Assembly (NCBI GenBank): GCA_963611355.1
Contig: CAVDRM010000002.1
Location: 120,539 to 184,538 of the forward strand
Source of the DNA: CAVDRM01 sp963611355
Lineage (GTDB): Bacteria; Bacillota; Clostridia; Christensenellales; Aristaeellaceae
DNA: 64,000 nt
Direction of reading: 5' to 3'
Below the pieces are notes generated by a model that did not search any database, had not been told where the DNA came from, and was given only the letters and a program-made list of their open reading frames with translations. Positions 27,363-36,086 of the stretch are shown in pieces; position 1 is the stretch's first letter; each line of letters begins with the position of its first letter. Made by a program: the position numbers and the translations under genes.

Positions 27363-28466
27363 ATGAAAATCACGGCGGTTGAGTGGGGGCGCGTTTTCAT
27401 TCCGCTCCGCACGGCGTTCAAGACGGCGCAGCGGACAGCGACCGTTGCGGAAGAAAACATTTTGAAGCTCTGCACCGATACGGGTGCGGTGGGCTACGGC
27501 GAAGCGCCGGCCACGGGCGTCGTGACGGGCGATACCTCCGGCTCGATTGCCGCGGCGTTTGAAAGGCATATCGGCCCTGCCCTGCTGGGACGGGACGTGG
27601 ATGCCTTGGAGGATTTGATGCGCCTCGTTCAGCGCTCCATGGTGCATAACACCAGCCCCAAGGCGGCGGCGGACATGGCGCTGTGGGACCTGTACGGGCA
27701 AAGGTACGGCATTCCCGTCTTCAAGCTGCTGGGCGGCGCACGCTCGCATCTGATAACCGATCTGACCATCAGCGTGAATTCGCCGGAGGAAATGGCGCGG
27801 GACGCGGAGGAAGCCATCCGGCGCGGGTTTGACTGCCTGAAGCTCAAGGTCGGCATTGACCCGGCCCTGGACGCGGCGCGGCTCAAGGCTATCCGAAGCG
27901 TCGTCCCCGGGGAGACGGTCATCCGCATTGACGCAAATCAGGCGTGGACGCCTAAGCAGGCCGTGCGCATCCTGAACGATATGCAGGCGCAGGGGCTGAA
28001 CATCGAGTTTGCGGAGCAGCCCGTTGCCGCGCACGATCTGGAAGGGCTCAAGTATGTCACCGAGCGCAGCGACGTCCCCATTCTGGCGGACGAGGCGGTC
28101 TTTTCTCCGGACGACGCACTGAAAATTCTGCAGATGCACGCGGCGGATCTCATCAACATCAAGCTCATGAAGTGCGGCGGCATCTATAACGGCTTAAAGA
28201 TTGCAGCCCTCGCCGAGCTGTACGGCGTGGAATGCATGATAGGCTGTATGCTGGAGGGGCGCGTGGCGGTCAACGCCGCAGTGCATCTGGCGTGTGCGCG
28301 GAAAATCATCACGCGCATCGACCTGGACGGCCCGCTCCTGTGCGCAAAAGACCCCGTTCACGGCGGTGCCGTGTTCAATGAAAAGGATATCACCCTGCCC
28401 GATACGCCGGGGCTCGGCGTAACGGGCATCGACGGTTATGAGAAAATCGGCCGGCTGGAGGCATGA
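27363..28466 (+). CDS. Dipeptide epimerase (L-Ala-D/L-Glu type), enolase superfamily
   Basis: A 367-residue muconate-lactonizing-type enolase-superfamily enzyme. Catalytic and metal residues are visible: KxK in LKLKVGID, Asp in RIDANQAW, Glu in EFAEQPVA, Asp in ILADEAVFSPDDA, and Lys in LINIKLMKCGG. LADEAVF and the KMK-like segment fit Ala-Glu epimerases, which convert L-Ala-D-Glu from peptidoglycan into L-Ala-L-Glu so ordinary peptidases can use it. Exact dipeptide specificity cannot be read from sequence. The next gene is an M20 peptidase overlapping by 4 bp (ATGA), which supports a peptide-recycling role. Confidence 0.87.
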   Translation: MKITAVEWGRVFIPLRTAFKTAQRTATVAEENILKLCTDTGAVGYGEAPATGVVTGDTSGSIAAAFERHIGPALLGRDVDALEDLMRLVQRSMVHNTSPKAAADMALWDLYGQRYGIPVFKLLGGARSHLITDLTISVNSPEEMARDAEEAIRRGFDCLKLKVGIDPALDAARLKAIRSVVPGETVIRIDANQAWTPKQAVRILNDMQAQGLNIEFAEQPVAAHDLEGLKYVTERSDVPILADEAVFSPDDALKILQMHAADLINIKLMKCGGIYNGLKIAALAELYGVECMIGCMLEGRVAVNAAVHLACARKIITRIDLDGPLLCAKDPVHGGAVFNEKDITLPDTPGLGVTGIDGYEKIGRLEA

Positions 28467-29737
28467 TGAGCGAGGAAGAACGGCTGGTCGTGCGGGCGCT
28501 GTCCGTTTCGGTGCAGCATCGGACGTTTGCGGACGAGGACGCGGCGGTGTTCCGCCGTTTCCACACGGCTTTAAGCGAGCTGTTCCCGCTGGTGTTTTCC
28601 AGGGGGCGCGTTCAGGTGGCGGACGAGCGCGGGCTGCTCATCTGTCTGTCCGGCGGGCAGGGCGCAAGGCCGCTCCTGTTTCTGTCACACATGGACGTCG
28701 TTCCGGCGCGGTTTGAGGACAGGTGGATGCATCCGCCGTTTGCCGGCCGCGTGGCGGACGGCTATGTCTACGGGCGCGGCACGCTGGACATGAAGGGGCA
28801 TCTGTGCGCCCTGCTGACGGCGGCGGAAACGCTCCTTCAAAGCGGCTGGCAGCCCAAGGGGGACATTTATTTTGCCTTTTCCGCGGACGAGGAAAAGCGC
28901 GGCGAGAGCATGAAAAACCTGTGCGACCTGCTCCGCGCAGCCGGCGTGGAGCCTGCCTTTGTGCTGGATGAGGGCGGCTGCGTGACCGGCTATACGCGCC
29001 TGCATAAAGCCCCGGCTGCGCTGGTGGGCGTGGCCGAAAAGGGGCGCGTGGTCTTTTCCCTGACCACGCAGGCGGATGTGGGCGCGGAGCGGCTCCTGCG
29101 CGCCGGCTCGAAGGTCTCCGCCATGCGGTTCAAGCCGAGGCTGACCGGAGAGGTTGAAAAAACGCTGGAGCTTCTGTCGCCGCTGGCGGGCGCGCCGCTC
29201 AAGACCCCCAGCAGGCATTTGGCGAATCCCTTTTTCCGCCTGAGCGCGCTGCATATCCTGCTGCGCATGCGGGAGATGCAGTATGCCGTGCGCAGTCAGG
29301 TGTCGCTTTTGCGTTTGTCCGGCGATGCGCTGGACTATGAGCGCCCGACGCTGGTTTACAGCGCATCCCTGCTGCAGGGCGACGAGGCGCAGGCGTTTGT
29401 GAAAAGGCTGGAAAAGCTGCTGCGGCGGGACGGCGTGAACATCCGCGTGGAGCGCATCGAAGAGCCGAGCTGCGTATCGCCCGCCGAGGGCCCCGCGTGG
29501 GAGGCCGTTGAGACCGCAATCAACGTGCATTTTCCCCACGTCCCCGTCGTGCCGTATCTGATTCAGGGCGGCACGGATGCGCGGCGCATGGAGCCCATCT
29601 GCCCTTACATCTACCGCTTCAGCCCCTTCCTGCTTTCGCCGGAGGAAACGGCGCGGATTCACCGAACGGACGAAAGAATATCCGTTGAAAACCTGACCCG
29701 CGGCGTACAGTTTTTCAAGCAGATTTTACAGGCATGA
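28463..29737 (+). CDS. M20-family metallopeptidase
   Basis: A 424-residue zinc peptidase or deacylase of the M20 group. Metal and catalytic motifs are LSHMDVVP, GRGTLDMKG and FSADEEKRG; a dimerisation insert occupies about residues 185-300. SHMDVVP and the long form suggest the carboxypeptidase-S/PM20D1-like branch. The start overlaps the epimerase stop (ATGATG), so translation is coupled. Together they could epimerise and hydrolyse wall-derived dipeptides. The terminal metal His is likely in the FSPFL region but I could not confirm it. Confidence 0.88.
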   Translation: MMSEEERLVVRALSVSVQHRTFADEDAAVFRRFHTALSELFPLVFSRGRVQVADERGLLICLSGGQGARPLLFLSHMDVVPARFEDRWMHPPFAGRVADGYVYGRGTLDMKGHLCALLTAAETLLQSGWQPKGDIYFAFSADEEKRGESMKNLCDLLRAAGVEPAFVLDEGGCVTGYTRLHKAPAALVGVAEKGRVVFSLTTQADVGAERLLRAGSKVSAMRFKPRLTGEVEKTLELLSPLAGAPLKTPSRHLANPFFRLSALHILLRMREMQYAVRSQVSLLRLSGDALDYERPTLVYSASLLQGDEAQAFVKRLEKLLRRDGVNIRVERIEEPSCVSPAEGPAWEAVETAINVHFPHVPVVPYLIQGGTDARRMEPICPYIYRFSPFLLSPEETARIHRTDERISVENLTRGVQFFKQILQA

Positions 29738-29760
29738 TTGTATTGAGTTTTGAGGCGCGT

Positions 29761-30537
29761 ATGAAACGACTGCTCACTTTTTTTCTTCTTTTATCCCTGC
29801 TTGTCCCCGCCTGCGCGGAGGACGCCGCACTGCTGCCGGACACGACCTATGAGCTGGCGCCGCTGGTGACGCTTTCCGAGGGCGAGGAGCTTGTTTTGAC
29901 GCTCCAAAGCTCCTATTATTCGGGCGAAACGGTCTACAAGGGCTCGACCGGCAAGGTGCTGACGGGCGCGTGCGCCCTGCACTGCGCCGCCGTAGTCATC
30001 ACCAACCTGACGGGCAAAACGGTCACGGCGCAGGAGGCCGCCCGCGCCAACAACATCAGCAAGACCTCCGGCAAATACTGGTCGGCGTTCGTGTCGTGGG
30101 GCAAACTGGGCAACTCCTTCGGCGTGGACTTTGAGAGCTTCAATCTGGCGCAGTACAGCTCGCGCCTGCGCGCCAACGGCACGGATAAGGCCGAGCGGCG
30201 GCAGAAAAAGCTGGACATTATCGTCCAGGCGCTGGAGACCCATGCCGGCCTCAGCGGGCTGATTGTGCATTTCAACGCGACCGGCCAGATCAACGGCAGC
30301 GGCAAGCGCCATGCCGTGGTGGTGGTGGGGTACATCAAAAAGAATGGCGTCGTGACCGACCTTCTGCTCAGCGATTCCTCCGTTCCCGCGCCGGCGGGCG
30401 CGTGCGTGCGCCTGAGCCAAAGCTCCCTGCCCCTGTCCATGCTGGGCGAAAAGCGGCTGGCGAAGACGGCGGAGAGCGAACTGGCCGCGCTGATGATGGA
30501 CTATGCCGTGTCGTACCGCTATGTTTTCGCGGAATAA
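29761..30537 (+). CDS. Secreted C39-like cysteine peptidase domain protein
   Basis: About 258 residues with a signal peptide (MKRLLTFFLLLSLLVPACA). The mature region has GACALHCAAVVITNLTG, resembling the nucleophile helix of C39-like peptidases. This is followed by TVTAQEAARANN, then a late KRHAVVVVGYIKKNG and LLLSDSS giving candidate His and Asp. The usual Gly-Pro after the nucleophile Cys is missing (CALH), so activity is uncertain. The first ATG (29734) overlaps the M20 stop, but ATG 29761 gives a cleaner signal peptide after GAGG. Third gene of the epimerase operon; a wall or peptide role is inferred. Confidence 0.6.
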   Translation: MKRLLTFFLLLSLLVPACAEDAALLPDTTYELAPLVTLSEGEELVLTLQSSYYSGETVYKGSTGKVLTGACALHCAAVVITNLTGKTVTAQEAARANNISKTSGKYWSAFVSWGKLGNSFGVDFESFNLAQYSSRLRANGTDKAERRQKKLDIIVQALETHAGLSGLIVHFNATGQINGSGKRHAVVVVGYIKKNGVVTDLLLSDSSVPAPAGACVRLSQSSLPLSMLGEKRLAKTAESELAALMMDYAVSYRYVFAE

Positions 30538-30605
30538 AACCCGCGCCTCTTTCGTTCTATGACCGGGGAGAGGCAAAAGACCTGAATGCTGAAAGGATTT
30601 GGAAG

Positions 30606-33600
30606 GTGAAAAAGCGCTATTCGGAGCCGAATGACAATTGGCAGGGTGCGCCGCAGGGCGAAAACGCAGGCTTCAATCAGCCGTATGTGCAGCCGGGCGA
30701 ACCGTATGACCGATGGGACGAGAATACGCAGGGCTATGAGGAGCAGTATCAGGACAGCTACCGGCAGGACTATGGGGAAAATCCCTATGACGAAACCGGC
30801 GGCTATGCGGATATGCCCTATGACGGCTATGCCGATGATGCGCCCTATGCAGACGCCGAGGAGCTGCCGCCGGACGAATACTATGACGAATATCTGGAGC
30901 AGTACGCCGAGGAACTGGACGACATCGACAATGTGAAGCCGCCGAAGCCCAGGAAGGAAAAGCGCACGATTTTTAAGCCCCGCGACCGCAGGCCGAGCTT
31001 TTTGCTGGCGGTCGTCGTCAATTCCTTCCGAATGCTCGTTTTGCTGGTGCTGATTTTGGGGCTGGCGGGCATGGGCGCCGTGGTCGGCGTCGCCCGCGCC
31101 TATGTGGACACCGCGCCGGAGCTGGATTTGGCGCTCATAGACGACCAGGCGCAGACCTCGTTTATTTACGATGCGGACGGGAATTTAATCACCGATTACA
31201 AGGGCACGGAAAACCGCGTCATGGTCTCCATTGACGATATGCCCATGATTCTGCGCAATGCCTTTGTCGCCGTGGAGGACGCTCGCTTTTACACGCATAA
31301 CGGCATTGACTTGAAGCGCATTCTGGGCGCGTTCGTCAGCAATTTTGTGTCCGGCAGTCAGCAGGGCGGCTCGACCATCACCCAGCAGCTCATCAAAAAC
31401 ACCGTCCTGTCCTCCGAGCAGAGCTACCGCCGCAAGATTCAGGAGGCGTATTTGGCCATGCAGCTTGAGACCAAATACACCAAGGAGCAGATTCTGGAAA
31501 GCTACCTGAACACCATTTATCTGGGCGAAAATTATTACGGCGTCAAGGTGGCGGCCTACGGCTTTTTCGGCAAGGATGATTTGAGCACGCTCACCCTGCG
31601 CGAATGCGCGATGCTCGCCGGCATGACCACCAACCCCTATTATTACAACCCCCGCCGGAATTATTATGTCCGGCAGAGCGACACGACCGATTACCGCGCC
31701 GTCACCGACAACCGCACGGACTATGTCCTTCGGTGCATGTACGAAAACCAGTTCATCACCAGGCAGCAGTATGCGGAGGCGCTGGACAAAAGCACGGCGA
31801 ACGTGCTGGAGAATTCGCCCGAAAGCAATGAGCTGTACCCCTACACGCATTATGTGGAATACGCCGTGCGGGACGTCATCCAGGTCCTGCTTCAGTTAAA
31901 CGACTTGGAAAACACCAGCGCCAACCGCAACAAAATGGAAAACGAGCTGCGCACGGGCGGCTATCAGGTGTTCTTGGCGCTGGACACGGACATTCAGCAG
32001 ACCCTGGAGGACACGCTGTACAACTACACGGATTACCCTGCCCTCAATAACTCCGCCGATAAGATATACCGCGCCCGCAACTCGGACGGCACCTATGAGG
32101 AAATCGTCCAGCCGCAGGCCGCCGCCGTGGTGCTGGATTACCGGACGGGCGAAATCAAGGCCATCGTGGGCAGCCGCACCAAGCCAACCCGCCGCAAGAC
32201 ATTGAACCGCGCCGCGGACATGAATATGCCGGTCGGCTCCTCCATTAAGCCCATCTCCGTCTATGCGCCGGCCATCGAACTGGGCGCGGGCGCGGGCACG
32301 ATACTTTACAACATGCCCATCCCCGTCACGGGCTGGCGCGGCGACAGCGGGCAGGACACCTGGCCGCGCAATTACGGCGGCAGCAGCTACCGCGGCCCCG
32401 AAACCATGCGCACGGCGCTGGTCAAGAGCGACAACACCGCCGCCGCCTACGCGCTGATGAACTATGTGGGCGTGGAGCGCTCGTATGACTATCTCCTACG
32501 TCTGGGCGCGTCTGAGGAGCATATCAACAAGACGCCGTTCGGCTTGGCGCTCGGCTCCAGCGGGCTTTCGTGCATCGAAATGGCCGTCGCCTTCGGAACG
32601 CTGGGCAACGGCGGCGTGTATCAGCAGCCGCTCACCTTCCTGGGGCTGGCGGACAGCAGCCACAACATTCTGTACGACGCGCACGCCAACCAGACGCGCC
32701 GTCAGGTGTTCAAGGCATCCACCGCGTGGCTCACCGTGGACATTCTGAAGGACGCCGTGTCCTCCGGCACGGGCAAGTCCGCCCGCATTTCCGGCCAGAC
32801 CGTGGCGGGCAAGACGGGCACGAACAGCGACCAGAAGGGCGTGTTCTTCGCCGGCATGACGGGCTGGTACTGCGCCACCGTCTGGATAGGCCACGACAAC
32901 TACAAGGCGCTCTCGTCCAAGACCACCGGCGGCTCGTCCGCCGCCAAGCTGTGGCAGAAGTTCATGAGCGCGATTCATCAAAAGAAGGGGCTGTCCAACC
33001 GCGACATCATGGAGGGCAGCGCGTCGGACTACGGCCTGACCAAGGTCACGACCTGCGCCGTCAGCGGCCAGCTTGCGACGGCGGCATGCCTGACCGACAA
33101 GATGGGCTACGGCACGGTGACGGATTACTGGCCCGCATCCAACGTCCCCACCCAGAGCTGCCAGATGCACGTCTCCGTGACCGTCTGCGCCGAGTCCGGA
33201 CGGCTCGCCACCGCCTACTGCCCCTCCACCGAGACGCGGGGCGTGGTCATCATCCCCCGCGGGCATCCGTTGTACACCTACATCGGCACGAGCTATGAAA
33301 GCGTTCTGACGGACTATCTGGGCGAGTTCGCGTCCGTTAAAATGACCGGCAGCTCCGCCACGGACAACGCTGCCATCCAAAGCAATACCTGCACATGGCA
33401 CAGCTACGGCTCTTCGTCCTCCTATGATGCGGGCGATTTGGTCAATGCCCAGATGCGGCGCGATGCGGCCACGCTGATTACCTCCGCCGCCGGCCGCCTC
33501 TCTTTGCTCGAACCGTATTCGAGCGAATACTATACCCTGCTGGACGCCGTCAACAAGCTTTCGCTCCTGCTCAACGCCTCCGCGACCACCGCCGAATTGT

Positions 33601-33641
33601 CCGCCGCCATGACCGCGCTCACGCAGGCGATGGCGCAGTGA
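30606..33641 (+). CDS. Class A penicillin-binding protein (PBP1A type)
   Basis: A bifunctional peptidoglycan glycosyltransferase and transpeptidase of about 1011 residues. Residues 1-125 are a cytoplasmic tail very rich in Tyr, Asp, Glu and Gln; the membrane helix is at about 131-160. The GT51 domain (about 200-370) has VAVEDARFYTHNGID and GGSTITQQLIKN. The transpeptidase has SxxK in GSSIKP (about 545), SxN in KSDNTAA (about 607) and KTG in VAGKTGTNSD (about 737). A long Ser/Thr-rich C-terminal part follows. GTG at 30606 with AAAGGA 8 nt upstream is the best start. It lies 68 bp after the C39-like gene. Confidence 0.94.
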   Translation: MKKRYSEPNDNWQGAPQGENAGFNQPYVQPGEPYDRWDENTQGYEEQYQDSYRQDYGENPYDETGGYADMPYDGYADDAPYADAEELPPDEYYDEYLEQYAEELDDIDNVKPPKPRKEKRTIFKPRDRRPSFLLAVVVNSFRMLVLLVLILGLAGMGAVVGVARAYVDTAPELDLALIDDQAQTSFIYDADGNLITDYKGTENRVMVSIDDMPMILRNAFVAVEDARFYTHNGIDLKRILGAFVSNFVSGSQQGGSTITQQLIKNTVLSSEQSYRRKIQEAYLAMQLETKYTKEQILESYLNTIYLGENYYGVKVAAYGFFGKDDLSTLTLRECAMLAGMTTNPYYYNPRRNYYVRQSDTTDYRAVTDNRTDYVLRCMYENQFITRQQYAEALDKSTANVLENSPESNELYPYTHYVEYAVRDVIQVLLQLNDLENTSANRNKMENELRTGGYQVFLALDTDIQQTLEDTLYNYTDYPALNNSADKIYRARNSDGTYEEIVQPQAAAVVLDYRTGEIKAIVGSRTKPTRRKTLNRAADMNMPVGSSIKPISVYAPAIELGAGAGTILYNMPIPVTGWRGDSGQDTWPRNYGGSSYRGPETMRTALVKSDNTAAAYALMNYVGVERSYDYLLRLGASEEHINKTPFGLALGSSGLSCIEMAVAFGTLGNGGVYQQPLTFLGLADSSHNILYDAHANQTRRQVFKASTAWLTVDILKDAVSSGTGKSARISGQTVAGKTGTNSDQKGVFFAGMTGWYCATVWIGHDNYKALSSKTTGGSSAAKLWQKFMSAIHQKKGLSNRDIMEGSASDYGLTKVTTCAVSGQLATAACLTDKMGYGTVTDYWPASNVPTQSCQMHVSVTVCAESGRLATAYCPSTETRGVVIIPRGHPLYTYIGTSYESVLTDYLGEFASVKMTGSSATDNAAIQSNTCTWHSYGSSSSYDAGDLVNAQMRRDAATLITSAAGRLSLLEPYSSEYYTLLDAVNKLSLLLNASATTAELSAAMTALTQAMAQ

Positions 33642-33680
33642 CGGGCGGGGCTGCCCTCCGCATTTGGGCCACATTTCTGC

Positions 33681-33710
33681 TTTACAATTTGCGTCCGTAT
33701 AGTGTATAAT
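33681..33710 (+). promoter_or_regulatory. Promoter of the small P-loop gene
   Basis: TTTACA (33681-33686) and TATAAT (33705-33710) are 18 bp apart, 35 bp before the ATG. Confidence 0.7.
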
Positions 33711-33745
33711 ACAAATAAAGAAATACAGCAAAGGGGGAATTTCCC

Positions 33746-34156
33746 ATGATACAGGTTATTCACGGCAGAAAGGGCTCCGGCAAAACGAAGCGTATTTTAG
33801 ATTTGGCGAACACCACGGTCAAGGAAGCCCGCGGAAATGTCGTGTTTGTGGATGATGACAATCGGTATATGTTTGATTTGCGCCATGAGGTGCGCTTTGT
33901 AAACGCGGGCGATTACGGCGTGGACAGCCCCGAAATGTTCCTGGGCTTCCTGTACGGCATGCTTGCGCAGAATTTTGATATCAGCTACGTTTTTATCGAT
34001 GCGTTCAAGAAGCTCGTGCGGGTGCCTGTCTGCGAGACGGAGACATTTTTCGAGCGGCTGGAAAAGATGAGCCTCAAGCGCAACGTTCAGTTTATTATTT
34101 CCGTCAGCGTGGACGACAGCGAAGCGCCGGAATTTATGAAGAAGTATTTCGTCTGA
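33746..34156 (+). CDS. Small P-loop ATP-binding protein of unknown function
   Basis: A 136-residue cytosolic protein with a clear Walker A motif (IHGRKGSGKTKR, residues about 5-16). A hydrophobic Walker-B-like strand YVFIDAFKKL lies near residue 84 and a final strand QFIISVSVDDSE near 114. The compact fold resembles thymidine-kinase-like or AAA-type cores without extra domains. It has its own promoter and AAAGGGGG ribosome site and stands alone between PBP1A and thrC. Partner and substrate unknown. Confidence 0.78.
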   Translation: MIQVIHGRKGSGKTKRILDLANTTVKEARGNVVFVDDDNRYMFDLRHEVRFVNAGDYGVDSPEMFLGFLYGMLAQNFDISYVFIDAFKKLVRVPVCETETFFERLEKMSLKRNVQFIISVSVDDSEAPEFMKKYFV

Positions 34157-34213
34157 CGCGCTTTTGCCATCCGGCTGCCGTGCCCCATGCACGGCGCGTG
34201 AGAATGCGCAGCC

Positions 34214-34245
34214 AAACGAAAGCCTGCTCCGGCAGGCTTTCGTTT
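34214..34245 (+). terminator. Perfect 14-bp hairpin upstream of thrC
   Basis: Arms at 34214-34227 and 34232-34245 pair perfectly around a 4-nt loop. It lies 58 bp after the P-loop gene and 40 bp before thrC. No strong T run follows. It may terminate the upstream transcript or lie in the thrC leader. Confidence 0.55.
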
Positions 34246-34285
34246 GAATTTCGGAGAACGTTTTTTTTCGGGAGGAACAGACGCC

Positions 34286-35767
34286 ATGCCGTATATCTGC
34301 ACAAGAGGCGGGGAGACCCTGACCGCTGCCCAGGCGATTTTGAAGGGGCTGGCCGGAAACGGCGGGCTGTATGTGCCCTGCTCGATTCCGCGGGCAACGG
34401 ATGATATGCTGCCGTTTGCGGCCGACCTGCCCTATGCGCAGCGTGCGGCGCGTGTCCTTTCCTGCTTTTTAGACGATTTTTCCGCCGAGGAAATCGGCGG
34501 TATCTGCGAGGACTCCTACGGCAAGTTTGACGATGCGCGCATCGCGCCCGTGCGTTTGCTGGACGAAAGCACGGCAGTGCTGGAGCTTTTCCACGGGCCG
34601 ACGCTGGCCTTCAAGGACATGGCGCTGCAAATGCTGCCGCGTTTGACCGTTGCTTCCGCGAAAAAGTGCGGGGAGACGCGCAGCGTCTGCATCCTGACCG
34701 CCACGAGCGGCGATACGGGCAAGGCCGCGCTGGAGGGCTTTGAGGATGTCCCCGGCACACGCTGCACCGTCTTTTACCCTTTGGACGGCGTGAGCCGCCT
34801 GCAGGAGCGGCAGATGGTCACCTCCGGCGGAAACAACACGCAGGTTGTCGCCGTGCGCGGCAACTTTGACGATGCGCAGACGGGCGTGAAGCGCCTGTTC
34901 AATGATCCCGATTTTGTTCGGGTCATGAACGACAGGGGCTGCGTGCTGTCGTCCGCCAATTCCATCAACATCGGGCGTTTGGTGCCGCAGGTGGCGTATT
35001 ATTTTTCCGCCTATGCCGACCTGTGCGCCGGCGGAATGCTTAAAAAAGGCGAAATGTTCGATGCCTGCGTCCCGACGGGCAACTTCGGCGACATTTTGGC
35101 TGCCTACTATGCGCGGCGCATGGGCGTGCCGATTGCGCGGCTCATCTGCGCCTCCAACAGCAACGATGTGCTGACGGAGTTCATGCAGACGGGCGTTTAC
35201 AATGCGAACAGACCCTTCCGCAAGACCATTTCGCCCTCGATGGACATCCTGATTTCCTCCAATCTGGAGCGGCTGCTCTTTGCATTGTGCGGGCGCGGCG
35301 CAAAGCGCGTGAGCGCCATGATGCAGTCCCTCAAGGAAACGGGTGCGTTCCGCCTGAACGAGGACGAGCTGACCGCCCTGCAAAAGGATTTTTTGGGCGT
35401 CAGCGCGGATGATAATGAGACGAGGGACGAAATCGCGCTGGTGTGGCGGGAGAAGCACTACCTGCTCGACCCGCATACGGCGGTCGCCATGCGCGCCCTG
35501 CGAAAGGCGCGTGCCGAGGAGCAGGCCGTGCGCAGGACGCTGGTGGTGTCCACGGCCAGCCCGTTCAAGTTTGCGCAGGACGTGGGCGAGGCCGTCGGCC
35601 TTGCCCGCACGGAGGACGCCATGCGCGACGCCGAGGCGCTCAGCGCCTTTACGGGGCTGCCCCTGCCTGAACCGCTGGCGAGGCTTCGCACCGCGGCGGT
35701 GCGGCATCACGCCGTCTGCGACCCTGAGCAGATGGGCAGGGAAGTGCTGAACGGGCTGCCGGAATAA
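34286..35767 (+). CDS. thrC: Threonine synthase
   Basis: A PLP enzyme that converts O-phosphohomoserine to threonine, the last step of threonine synthesis. The product is 493 residues. The PLP lysine lies in PTLAFKDMALQ, and the phosphate-binding loop TSGDTGKAALEG and CVPTGNFGDILAAYYAR are typical. The length and the N-terminal Y(I)CTRGG start fit the longer bacterial/fungal type. ATG at 34286 follows GGGAGG. No hom, thrB or asd gene is nearby. Confidence 0.95.
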   Translation: MPYICTRGGETLTAAQAILKGLAGNGGLYVPCSIPRATDDMLPFAADLPYAQRAARVLSCFLDDFSAEEIGGICEDSYGKFDDARIAPVRLLDESTAVLELFHGPTLAFKDMALQMLPRLTVASAKKCGETRSVCILTATSGDTGKAALEGFEDVPGTRCTVFYPLDGVSRLQERQMVTSGGNNTQVVAVRGNFDDAQTGVKRLFNDPDFVRVMNDRGCVLSSANSINIGRLVPQVAYYFSAYADLCAGGMLKKGEMFDACVPTGNFGDILAAYYARRMGVPIARLICASNSNDVLTEFMQTGVYNANRPFRKTISPSMDILISSNLERLLFALCGRGAKRVSAMMQSLKETGAFRLNEDELTALQKDFLGVSADDNETRDEIALVWREKHYLLDPHTAVAMRALRKARAEEQAVRRTLVVSTASPFKFAQDVGEAVGLARTEDAMRDAEALSAFTGLPLPEPLARLRTAAVRHHAVCDPEQMGREVLNGLPE

Positions 35768-35803
35768 ACGGCGCGGCGCCTAAACGAACGGAGTGAGCGG
35801 CTG

Positions 35804-36025
35804 ATGAGTGTGCGGGAGCGGTACGAGCGGTATCTGCGGGCAAAGGAGCTGGAGCGCGAGGACAGGCGGGAGCGGCTGCGGATTTTGGCGGGGCTTGCGG
35901 ACTTCGGCGGCATTGTGCTGGCGATTGTCATGATTCTTGCGCTGCTGGCGCTGCTGTTGAGCCTGCTCTCATGGCTGCGGCAGGACATTGCATCGACGTT
36001 TGCGATTTTTTTGAACAGGTTTTAA
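35804..36025 (+). CDS. Small single-helix membrane protein
   Basis: A 73-residue protein with a highly charged Arg/Glu-rich N-terminal helix (residues 1-27) and a hydrophobic segment (about 33-57). The start at 35804 follows ACGGAGTG. It lies 36 bp after thrC and ends at a strong terminator, so it is probably the last gene of that transcript. No family recognised. Confidence 0.65.
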   Translation: MSVRERYERYLRAKELEREDRRERLRILAGLADFGGIVLAIVMILALLALLLSLLSWLRQDIASTFAIFLNRF

Positions 36026-36034
36026 TGTATTTGG

Positions 36035-36065
36035 GGTGCGCGGACAAGCTCGGCGCACCTTTTTT
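36035..36065 (+). terminator. Intrinsic terminator
   Basis: A GGTGCGC/GCGCACC stem (36035-36041 with 36053-36059) is followed by T6 at 36060-36065. It ends the thrC transcript and lies just before the uracil-DNA glycosylase gene. Confidence 0.85.
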
Positions 36066-36086
36066 CGGTCAGGGGGCGGAGAATTT

